Assembly: GCA_003445715.1 (NCBI GenBank)
Contig: DMCS01000100.1
Coordinates: forward strand, 1-7,442
Source: Candidatus Mesolinea sp.
GTDB lineage: Bacteria; Chloroflexota; Anaerolineae; Anaerolineales; Anaerolineaceae
Direction of reading: 5' to 3'
Length of the DNA: 7,442 bases
Under the pieces are notes generated by a model that saw only the letters and a program-made list of their open reading frames with translations, was not told where the DNA came from and searched no databases. The position numbers and the translations under genes are program-made. Positions 1 to 5,168 of this stretch are shown one piece after another (the stretch's first letter is position 1; each line of letters begins with the position of its first letter).

Positions 1-3000
1 AGCCAAGGCTTTTGCCCCCACGGCTCCTCCAGTAGTGCCCTCTGCTGAGTCGTAGATAACCGCAAGGGCATCCCCAGGACGGATGACAACTCATTTTGCA
101 AATCATGCCGATCCTGCGGGTCAAAGCTATCCAGATAAGCGTCCAAGATGTCATTGCGCTCAGCTAATTGCGCCTTGAGGCTTTGTTCAGTTTTATCGAG
201 TAAAGCATGTACGCTCTCCAGCATGTGCGCATCCTCAGCCGAGAGGGCATCTTCGGCTAACTCGAGCAGCTTTTCCGCTAGTTCTTCCTCATCAGCTGGC
301 GTGCCAAGCTGCGCGAGCGCCATGCGGAAGGGGAAGGATGGATAGCTTGCCCAAGGGGTATCGATGGTCGGCTGGATTTCCTCTAAGTAAGCCAGCAGCT
401 TCCAAGGACCTTCGGGATCTTCCATGGCGTTCTGCACGCGTGGTCCTATCTCAGTGCGCAGCATCTCGATTACGTCTTCGCGTAAATCAGACTTTTTGAA
501 GATTGCATCTCGTTGGGCGTAGATGCGCTGGCGTTGGTCGTTGAGCACGTCGTCATATTCCAGCAAGTGCTTGCGGACATCAAAGTTTGCGCCTTCCACC
601 CGTGTTTGCGATTGCTCCACAAGCCTGCCAATCAAATTAGCTTCGATGGGCATGTTTTCATCAAAATTGAAGCGATTGAGCATCCCCTGCACTTGTTCTC
701 CGCCAAACAGGCGCATCAGGTCATCTTCTAAGGAGAGATAGAACCGTGAGGAGCCTGGGTCACCTTGGCGGGCAGCTCGGCCGCGCAGCTGGTTATCGAT
801 ACGCCGGGCTTCGTGCCGTTCAGAGCCGATCACGTGCAAGCCGCCAAGCTCACGCACTTTGCGCATATTGTTCATGTGTTCAATGAATTCACTAACAGCA
901 GCTTGCTGTTCCTCATCTAGCTGAGAGTTCAGGCTTTGCAAAGCAGCTAAACGCTCTTCCATGGTCATGTTGTAGGGGTCTACGCCGGCAACATTGGTCA
1001 AGACCTGATTTACTTGCGCGAGCAAAGTCTCAGGGATCTCGCCGCCCAGTTTGATGTCGACACCGCGGCCAGCCATGTTGGTTGCAATAGTTACAGCGCC
1101 AAAAGCGCCAGCGCCCGCAATAATCAGCGATTCTTCGGTGTGCTTGCGCGCATTCAAAACCTGATGGGGAATGCCCGTATCAAAAATTGCTTGCAAACGT
1201 TGCCAATCCTTTTCCTCCAACTTGAGCGCGCGCAACAACAACGGTCGATTGCTCTCATCGCTCAGGTCGAGCGTGGTAATGCCGTAGTTACTCGCCAGCC
1301 TGCGCAGCTCGGGCATGCGCAGTGTATGGAGTGGTTGATTGAGCATCTCCAGCTCGGGTGGCGCGGTGAAGTTTTCGCTTTTGGGGTCATTTTCGGCTTT
1401 CCAAGCCTCGCGGATGAGTACAGTTTGCAGCAATCTGCGCACCTGCTCGGCGGAAAGGCGCTCCGAGAGGCGCTCAGAGCTCTCTACCGAGGCGCTGCCG
1501 ATCAACTGCGGCCTGCCGATGACGTGGTAATGGATAATTTCCAGTACAATGGCGCGTAGCTTACCTTCAGCTGTGCGGTAAATGACGTCAGGATAATCCT
1601 TGCGTTTGAAGAAAAGCGGCTTATTCTGCGGGTCAGAAGCAGCAGCGTAGTAGCTGTACTTATAGCCCTCCTCATCTTTCGCCTCCAGCTCCTCCAAGTC
1701 CGAATTGGGGCGCATGGCGCGGTATTCCAAGTTGGTCGGGATCGCGAGCACATCCAAGCCATAGATGCGGTAAAACTCCTCCTTCTCGGTTAGGGCTGTA
1801 CCGGTCATACCGGCTAACTTTTTGTACATGCGGAAGTAATTTTGGATGGTGATGGTAGCTTGGGTGACGTTTTCGGCTTGCACCTTCACGCCCTCTTTAG
1901 CTTCAATGGCTTGATGCAGCCCATCGGACCAGCGTCGGCCGGGCATCATGCGGCCAGTGAACTCATCCACGATAATCACCTGGCTGTTTTGCACGATGTA
2001 GTCTTTATTGCGATGGAAGAGGAACTGCGCGCGTAAGCTCTGCTCTAGAAAGCCTAACAAGCGGGCTTGCTCTGGTGAGATATCCTCTGGGCGCTCCGGA
2101 TCCGAAAGCGGCATGCCGAGCATGTCTTCCACATGCGCCATGCCGATTTCCGTCAGGCTGACGGTGCGGTCTTTCTCATCCACTTCGTAATCCTCAGGGT
2201 TGAGCGCCTTGGCGATCTGCGCCATGCGGATGTAGTATTCAGCGTCTTCATGCGAGGGACCGGAGATAATCAGCGGGGTGCGGGCTTCATCAATCAGGAT
2301 GTTATCCACCTCATCGATGATGGCGTAGTGGTGTCCGCGTTGCACGCGCATCTCCAAGCTCATGGTAATGTTATCGCGCAGGTAGTCGAAGCCAAACTCG
2401 GAGTTGGTGCCGTAAGTGATATCAGCCTGGTAGGCTTCCGCGCGGCGCACCGGACGCAGCAGGTTGGTCTCTTCGCGAAGGGAGTGTTCTTCTGGGTCGT
2501 AGATGTAGGCTACTTGGTTGCCATCAGCGCTGGTAGACATCTGCAGCACGCCCACCTTGAGGCCTAAAAGGTCATAAATTGGTCCCATCCAGCGGGCATC
2601 GCGCCGGGCGAGGTAATCGTTGACCGTTACAAGATGCGCGCCTTTACCCTCCAGTGCATTGAGGTAAAGTGGCAAGGTGGCGGCTAAGGTTTTGCCCTCG
2701 CCGGTGCGCATCTCGGAAATGTTGCCCTCGTGCAGGTTGATGCCGCACATCAGCTGCACGTCGTAGTGGCGCAAGCCCAGCGTGCGTTTGCTGGCTTCGC
2801 GCACGGCGGCAAAAGCCTCGGGCAGCAGGTCATCGAGCGTTTCGCCCTGGCTGAGGCGCTGGCGGAATTCATCTGTCTTGGCGCGCAGGGCTTCGTTAGA
2901 AAGCGCTTCGAAGGTAGGCTCGAGCGCGTTGATTTGATCTACAACGGTGACCAGCCGGTCGAGTTGGCGTTTTTGCGAGTCTCCCGCGAAAATGTTGCTT

Positions 3001-3014
3001 ATTTTTTTAAACAT
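1..3014 (-). CDS. secA: Protein translocase ATPase SecA, C-terminus beyond the window
   Basis: SecA is the cytoplasmic motor ATPase that drives unfolded preproteins through the SecYEG channel. The reading frame is open for 1004 codons from ATG at 3014 to the window edge. Visible motifs are Walker A MRTGEGKT (102-109), TYGTNSEFGFDYLRDN (200-215), Walker B IIDEVD (232-237), the preprotein cross-linking region (about 250-400), AGMTGTA (401-407), AGRGVDIKLGG (648-658) and the arginine-finger motif QLRGRAARQGD (742-752), then LLEYDDVLNDQR opening the helical scaffold. The C-terminal tail, including any zinc-binding motif, is not seen. Compared with E. coli SecA from memory there are extra segments near residues 429-471, 523-614 and 660-722, and T-to-V (GVDI) and SG-to-AA (GRAARQ) changes in conserved motifs. 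The start is supported by the typical N-terminus MFKKISNIFAGDSQKR and an AGGA 12 nt upstream. The gene has its own promoter and is not in an operon with the transposase behind it. Confidence 0.97.
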   Translation of the reverse strand, partial: MFKKISNIFAGDSQKRQLDRLVTVVDQINALEPTFEALSNEALRAKTDEFRQRLSQGETLDDLLPEAFAAVREASKRTLGLRHYDVQLMCGINLHEGNISEMRTGEGKTLAATLPLYLNALEGKGAHLVTVNDYLARRDARWMGPIYDLLGLKVGVLQMSTSADGNQVAYIYDPEEHSLREETNLLRPVRRAEAYQADITYGTNSEFGFDYLRDNITMSLEMRVQRGHHYAIIDEVDNILIDEARTPLIISGPSHEDAEYYIRMAQIAKALNPEDYEVDEKDRTVSLTEIGMAHVEDMLGMPLSDPERPEDISPEQARLLGFLEQSLRAQFLFHRNKDYIVQNSQVIIVDEFTGRMMPGRRWSDGLHQAIEAKEGVKVQAENVTQATITIQNYFRMYKKLAGMTGTALTEKEEFYRIYGLDVLAIPTNLEYRAMRPNSDLEELEAKDEEGYKYSYYAAASDPQNKPLFFKRKDYPDVIYRTAEGKLRAIVLEIIHYHVIGRPQLIGSASVESSERLSERLSAEQVRRLLQTVLIREAWKAENDPKSENFTAPPELEMLNQPLHTLRMPELRRLASNYGITTLDLSDESNRPLLLRALKLEEKDWQRLQAIFDTGIPHQVLNARKHTEESLIIAGAGAFGAVTIATNMAGRGVDIKLGGEIPETLLAQVNQVLTNVAGVDPYNMTMEERLAALQSLNSQLDEEQQAAVSEFIEHMNNMRKVRELGGLHVIGSERHEARRIDNQLRGRAARQGDPGSSRFYLSLEDDLMRLFGGEQVQGMLNRFNFDENMPIEANLIGRLVEQSQTRVEGANFDVRKHLLEYDDVLNDQRQRIYAQRDAIFKKSDLREDVIEMLRTEIGPRVQNAMEDPEGPWKLLAYLEEIQPTIDTPWASYPSFPFRMALAQLGTPADEEELAEKLLELAEDALSAEDAHMLESVHALLDKTEQSLKAQLAERNDILDAYLDSFDPQDRHDLQNELSSVLGMPLRLSTTQQRALLEEPWGQKPW

Positions 3015-3026
3015 GCTTTAGGTATT

Positions 3027-3030
3027 TCCT
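3027..3030 (-). promoter_or_regulatory. secA ribosome binding site
   Basis: The minus strand carries AAGGAA with AGGA at 3027-3030, ending 12 nt before the ATG at 3014. The spacing is a little long, but no closer purine run exists and the N-terminal protein sequence fits this start. Confidence 0.5.
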
Positions 3031-3040
3031 TCATAAATTA

Positions 3041-3069
3041 TGCCAAACCGGCTTGCGCCAGATTTGGCA
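3041..3069 (-). promoter_or_regulatory. Stem-loop at the 5' end of the secA leader
   Basis: TGCCAAA (3041-3047) and TTTGGCA (3063-3069) form a 7-bp stem. A further GGC/GCC stem (3050-3052 with 3057-3059) lies inside it. Read on the minus strand, this closes a GCAA loop of the GNRA type. The element starts only a few bases after the predicted transcription start, and the ribosome site lies further downstream, so it could stabilise the mRNA or tune translation. There is no T-tract after it, so it is unlikely to be a terminator. Its role is inferred. Confidence 0.5.
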
Positions 3070-3079
3070 GCTAGTGGGT

Positions 3080-3107
3080 ATTATAGCATAAGGAAGCGAA
3101 GGTCAAA
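3080..3107 (-). promoter_or_regulatory. secA promoter with extended -10
   Basis: On the minus strand a perfect TATAAT (3080-3085) is preceded by TGC, giving the extended -10 form TGnTATAAT. Upstream lies TTGACC (3101-3106, spacer 15) or TTTGAC (3102-3107, spacer 16). The predicted start of transcription is near 3073, giving a leader of roughly 58 nt before the secA ATG. It is the best sigma-70-type promoter in the window. Confidence 0.75.
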
Positions 3108-3135
3108 ATTGCTTGTTTAGGTGATAAAATAACTT

Positions 3136-3186
3136 GGATCGCGCCGGTCTCCAGACCGAGCGCGGAGAGTGACCGCTAGGTCTCCC
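3136..3186 (-). repeat. RAYT-associated palindrome, copy A (short form)
   Basis: Read on the minus strand: GGAG followed by a small GACC-TAGC-GGTC hairpin, a 7-nt spacer, then a long hairpin. The long stem is CGCGC (3140-3144) plus CGGTCT (3145-3150) against AGACCG (3153-3158) plus GCGCG (3160-3164), with one bulged base at 3159 and a 2-nt loop. It starts just after the RAYT stop codon and lies between RAYT and the secA promoter, so it may also limit read-through into secA. It lacks the 23-nt cassette found in copy B. Confidence 0.85.
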
Positions 3187-3189
3187 AGC

Positions 3190-3753
3190 TCACCTATGTT
3201 CGTGGCTCTCCTCTTCCGATTGGATAGGCACAACCGGAACATCCCCAACTTCCTGCTTCAACCAATATCCCGCCGAGGAATATCGCCAGTGTTCTGGCAG
3301 CCGCACATAACCCTTCCTGACCGGATTCTGATGGATGTAGTCCAGCTTCTCTTTCCAGAAATGCTCACTGAGCAAACCCTCCGCATGCCAGCTGGGCTGC
3401 CAAATCTGCCGGTTACGGTCGGCTAAGTCATTTGTGTGGATCACCTTAGCCAGCGTTTCCGGAAGATTGTCGTCAACATAATCCGCCAATCTTCTGCCTG
3501 TATATTTTCGTAAGTCTGACAATGCCTGCTGCAATCGGGTGTTATCAAACATCCTGTCAAACACGATCATATGTAGGTGGTTTGGCATGATCACGTATGC
3601 GTTGATTCGCAACCCCTTTTCCCTGACGCAATACCGCATGCTATCCATAAGAATTTGGGTAGGTTCTGGATTGATAAAAACTGGCAGCCAATCGATGATG
3701 GTAAAGGTGACAAAATAGACGTAAACCCCGTCTACAATTTTAAAACGATCCAT
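3190..3753 (-). CDS. REP-associated tyrosine transposase (RAYT, Y1_Tnp/IS200-like)
   Basis: A 187-residue HUH-type single-strand nuclease of the Y1_Tnp superfamily; relatives bind, cut and join the hairpins of REP-type palindromes. The signature VIMPNHLHMIV has the metal-binding pair H59-x-H61. KLDYIHQNPVRKGYV (136-150) contains the likely catalytic Tyr139, and EHWRYSSAGYW (154-164) is the usual C-terminal block. An early segment FVTFTIIDWLPVF (14-26) is also typical. Length and motifs look intact, so the enzyme is plausibly active. The last ~20 residues are acidic and poorly conserved in kind. The TGA stop (3190-3192) lies only three bases from repeat copy A, and copy B lies just upstream of the start. 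No Shine-Dalgarno sequence precedes the ATG, but TATAAT sits six bases before it, suggesting a leaderless message. Family assignment is firm; the RAYT subgroup is not determined. Confidence 0.92.
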   Translation of the reverse strand: MDRFKIVDGVYVYFVTFTIIDWLPVFINPEPTQILMDSMRYCVREKGLRINAYVIMPNHLHMIVFDRMFDNTRLQQALSDLRKYTGRRLADYVDDNLPETLAKVIHTNDLADRNRQIWQPSWHAEGLLSEHFWKEKLDYIHQNPVRKGYVRLPEHWRYSSAGYWLKQEVGDVPVVPIQSEEESHEHR

Positions 3754-3759
3754 AAGTTA

Positions 3760-3765
3760 ATTATA
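3760..3765 (-). promoter_or_regulatory. -10 box of the RAYT gene
   Basis: A perfect TATAAT on the minus strand ends six bases before the RAYT ATG, so transcription would begin at or next to the start codon. No good -35 is seen; the -35 position would fall in the head of repeat copy B (3783-3788), which might tie expression to the repeat or to RAYT binding. That link is inference. Confidence 0.4.
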
Positions 3766-3779
3766 TGGTGTTTTTGTCA

Positions 3780-3852
3780 GGAGACCTAACGGTCGTCTTG
3801 CGCGCTCGGTACCCTACGGGTAGGCTACGCACTCTGGAGACCGGCGCGATCC
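3780..3852 (+). repeat. RAYT-associated palindrome, copy B (long form)
   Basis: GGAG with GACC-TAAC-GGTC head (3780-3795), then CGCGC (3801-3805), a bulged T (3806), CGGT (3807-3810), a 23-nt cassette (3811-3833), and the closing arm ACCG-GCGCG (3840-3848). The cassette region forms its own hairpin, TACCC-TAC-GGGTA (3810-3822). Outside the cassette and the spacer it is nearly identical to copy A, in opposite orientation. Confidence 0.85.
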
Positions 3853-3891
3853 GAGTTCTAAAAACCAAAAAAATTTTATAATAAATTAGCC

Positions 3892-3930
3892 TTGACATTT
3901 CACCAGGTTTGGGTGGAAATGGTGTAAAAT
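3892..3930 (+). promoter_or_regulatory. Possible promoter/operator region of the lipoprotein gene
   Basis: A consensus -35 TTGACA lies at 3892-3897, but the hexamer 17 bases downstream is not a -10. TAAAAT at 3925-3930 is a fair -10 but is 27 bases away. Between them is a dyad, TTTCACCA (3898-3905) against TGGTGTAAA (3920-3928, one extra base), that could be an operator. The A/T-rich run before it (3861-3887) may help promoter activity. The exact start of transcription is unsure. Confidence 0.35.
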
Positions 3931-3965
3931 TGTTATTAATGTGGATTTCCGATACTAATCATTTT

Positions 3966-3972
3966 AGGAGGA
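3966..3972 (+). promoter_or_regulatory. Ribosome binding site of the lipoprotein gene
   Basis: AGGAGGA is a near-perfect Shine-Dalgarno sequence a few bases before the ATG at 3977 and fixes the start, which also gives an ideal signal peptide. Confidence 0.85.
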
Positions 3973-3976
3973 TATT

Positions 3977-4564
3977 ATGAAAAAGAAATTTCTGTTTGGT
4001 TTTACTCTGTTGGTTTTGATGTTTTCGGTCGTAGCCTGCGGATCTTCAGATGATGTGGTTGTGAATCCCCCGGACGAAGGAGAACTCACTGGCAATGAAG
4101 TCCAAACTCAAAAAGAAGCCACGAAAGCGCCGAAAGTGGGGACGGCTAGGAGCAATCCGGCACCCGTTGGTTCAGAGGTGATTGCGGATAATATGGCCTT
4201 TAAGATTCTAGGCGCCACTCGACCGGCTGATGAAATCATTATGGCCGGAAACCCGTTCAATACAGCCCCCGAAGAAGGGGAAGAGTATGTATTGGTCGAA
4301 CTTCAAGCCACGTGCCAAAAATCATCAGATGAGCAATGCAGACTTAATCCATTTAACATATCTCTCATTGGATCGTCTGGAGTAATGCACGACTCTGAGA
4401 TTATGGTGGCGGGCGTTGATGGTCTGCTTAAGTCCACGGAATTCTATGGTGGAGTAACAGTTTCAGGAACCCTGCCGTTCATTATCGGCCAGGAGGAAAC
4501 TGACTTGATTTTGGTGTATGACCCCATTTTCGGAGATGCTTTTTATTTGGAAATTCCAAACTAA
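3977..4564 (+). CDS. Secreted lipoprotein, DUF4352-like
   Basis: A 195-residue protein with a classic type II signal peptide: MKKK, a hydrophobic core (5-18) and lipobox V-V-A-C with Cys21 as the lipidation site. A low-complexity, charged linker (22-65) follows, as usual for surface lipoproteins. Residues about 64-193 look like a single immunoglobulin-like beta domain of the DUF4352 (telokin-like) type: VGSEVIADNMAFKILGA opens it, EEYVLVELQATC is the central strand, and the close is GTLPFIIGQEETDLILVYDP...FYLEI. Cys113 and Cys121 could form a disulfide outside the membrane. The function is unknown; such domains are usually taken to be binding or structural modules of the cell envelope. It is a single gene with its own ribosome site, isolated between repeat regions, and looks more A/T-rich than secA or the DUF4173 gene. 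The lipoprotein call is firm; the DUF4352 assignment is by pattern only. Confidence 0.83.
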   Translation: MKKKFLFGFTLLVLMFSVVACGSSDDVVVNPPDEGELTGNEVQTQKEATKAPKVGTARSNPAPVGSEVIADNMAFKILGATRPADEIIMAGNPFNTAPEEGEEYVLVELQATCQKSSDEQCRLNPFNISLIGSSGVMHDSEIMVAGVDGLLKSTEFYGGVTVSGTLPFIIGQEETDLILVYDPIFGDAFYLEIPN

Positions 4565-4603
4565 TCCGTCAAGTGACGCGCAAAGACTTTCTAAATTCAA
4601 ATA

Positions 4604-4644
4604 GGGCTGTCACAAAAGTACTTAAATTTCTTTTAGGACAGCCC
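4604..4644. repeat. Short palindrome with IS-like ends (possible terminator or IS remnant)
   Basis: GGGCTGTC (4604-4611) and GACAGCCC (4637-4644) form a perfect 8-bp inverted repeat. After a 2-base mismatch the arms continue as AAAAG/CTTTT, so 13 of 15 positions match. The outer sequence GGGCTGTC...AAAAG resembles terminal inverted repeats of several DDE-type insertion sequences, which suggests a collapsed element or tiny MITE. It lies 40 bases after the lipoprotein stop and could act as its terminator, though no T-run follows the stem. Confidence 0.5.
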
Positions 4645-4761
4645 AAAGTGGGAGTAAAGCCTCGAAATAAGTAATTTTGTGGGGCGAGTAGCCCAAAATT
4701 GGCTCAATTTAGAGGATAAAGTGGGGAATTAAAAAGGACTGTTTTTTTAGGGGCTCTGATT

Positions 4762-4810
4762 ACGCGCTTGGTACCCTGCGGGTAGGCTTCGCAACCTCCC
4801 GACCATGCAA
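4762..4810 (+). repeat. RAYT-associated palindrome, copy C (degenerate long form)
   Basis: It carries the cassette hairpin TACCC-TGC-GGGTA (4772-4784) and the flanks seen in copies B and E, but no recognisable GGAG head. The inner stem reads TGGT (4769-4772) against ACCA (4802-4805) where other copies have CGGT/ACCG, a paired change that keeps the stem. The outer arm has decayed. Confidence 0.65.
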
Positions 4811-4830
4811 AGTTCGTGACTTCAGGTTTC

Positions 4831-4846
4831 AGAGAACCTAACGATC
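4831..4846 (+). repeat. Decayed head of a RAYT repeat
   Basis: AGAGAACCTAACGATC matches the copy B head GGAGACCTAACGGTC with one inserted A and two substitutions. No hairpin body of the family follows it. It is likely the relic of an older copy. Confidence 0.4.
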
Positions 4847-4883
4847 CTATGATGACAAGTAATAACAAAAATATCTGGAATGC

Positions 4884-4954
4884 GGAGACCTGCGGTCATT
4901 ACCACTCGCTCGGTGCCCTACGGGTAGGCTGCGCACTCAGAGACCGGCGAGAAC
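4884..4954 (+). repeat. RAYT-associated palindrome, copy D (long form)
   Basis: GGAG with GACC-TGC-GGTC head (4884-4897), then CTCGC (4905-4909), bulged T (4910), CGGT (4911-4914), cassette (4915-4937), and ACCG-GCGAG (4943-4951). The outer stem is CTCGC/GCGAG instead of the CGCGC/GCGCG of copies A and B, so one base pair has changed on both sides together. Confidence 0.85.
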
Positions 4955-4962
4955 AAAGTTTT

Positions 4963-5013
4963 ACGCGCTCGGTACCCTTCGGGTAGGCTACGCACTCAGG
5001 AGACTGGCGAGAA
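4963..5013 (+). repeat. RAYT-associated palindrome, copy E (long form, no head)
   Basis: CGC (4966-4968), bulged T, CGGT (4970-4973), cassette with hairpin TACCC-TTC-GGGTA (4973-4985), then ACTG-GCG (5003-5009), where the stem is kept by one G-T wobble. No GGAG head precedes it. It follows copy D after 8 bases in the same direction. Confidence 0.8.
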
Positions 5014-5015
5014 TA

Positions 5016-5064
5016 GGGAGACCTGCGGTCAAGTTCCTCGCGCGGTCTGGAGACCGGCGAGAAC
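5016..5064 (+). repeat. RAYT-associated palindrome, copy F (short form)
   Basis: GGGAG with GACC-TGC-GGTC head (5016-5030), then CTCGC (5037-5041), bulged G (5042), CGGTCT (5043-5048), 2-nt loop GG, AGACCG (5051-5056) and GCGAG (5057-5061): an 11-bp stem with one bulge. Like copy A it lacks the cassette. It begins two bases after copy E. Confidence 0.85.
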
Positions 5065-5157
5065 TAGAGATGAGGCTAATTTGATAGTTTTTGAGAGCAG
5101 GACGTAGCAATAGAGAGTCAATTTCTTCTAAGATAGTGAAAATCTTATCAAAGTCTA

Positions 5158-5163
5158 GAGGAG
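5158..5163 (+). promoter_or_regulatory. Ribosome binding site of the DUF4173 gene
   Basis: GAGGAG five bases before ATG 5169 selects this start over an in-frame TTG at 5091, which has no ribosome site and would add 26 polar, non-membrane residues. Confidence 0.8.
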
Positions 5164-5168
5164 TTCTT

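Larger units (their letters stand above)
3131..3857. mobile_element. RAYT unit bounded by inverted repeats
   Basis: The unit is bounded by 3131-3154 and 3834-3857, which are inverted repeats matching at 23 of 24 positions; the inner 19 bases (3136-3154 and 3834-3852) are identical. Inside lie a complete RAYT gene and the rest of two palindromic repeats (copies A and B) in opposite orientation, each with its GGAG head towards the gene. I see no target-site duplication at the edges, which agrees with single-strand Y1 transposition, where none is expected. Whether the whole unit still moves, or the RAYT is resident and only moves the repeats elsewhere, cannot be told from one copy. Confidence 0.75.
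4565..5168. other. Gene-free repeat-rich spacer
   Basis: About 600 bases without a supportable gene. In order it holds the IS-like palindrome (4604-4644), an A/T-rich stretch with a small GGGC-GAGTA-GCCC hairpin (4682-4694), a degenerate copy of the RAYT repeat (4762-4810), a decayed repeat head (4831-4846), copies D, E and F (4884-5064), and about 100 bases of leader before the DUF4173 gene with no clear promoter. TTGATA at 5081-5086 is the best -35 candidate there, without a convincing -10. Confidence 0.7.

Noticed and set aside
1014..1559. 181-codon open frame on the plus strand
   Set aside because: It lies entirely antisense to well-conserved secA, has no ribosome site and no recognisable domain; the same applies to the other plus-strand frames between 148 and 3074.
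2999..3034. 11-codon upstream frame overlapping the secA start on the minus strand
   Set aside because: Its ATG forms part of the AAGGAA region, it has no ribosome site of its own, and the peptide has no stalling-type features I can point to.
3169..3426. Plus-strand frame of 85 codons across the RAYT 3' end
   Set aside because: It overlaps the RAYT gene in antisense and runs through repeat copy A; the RAYT frame has clear family motifs.
4735..4749. T-run after the A/T-rich stretch as an intrinsic terminator
   Set aside because: The seven T residues are not preceded by a GC-rich stem, only by an A-run that pairs weakly.
4884..5064. CRISPR array
   Set aside because: The units vary in length, spacers are 2-8 bases, and each unit is an internally folded palindrome, unlike uniform repeats with 30-40 base spacers; no cas genes are near.
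5091..5168. 26-codon N-terminal extension of the DUF4173 protein from a TTG start
   Set aside because: The ATG at 5169 has a strong GAGGAG site at the right distance, while the TTG has none and adds only polar residues.
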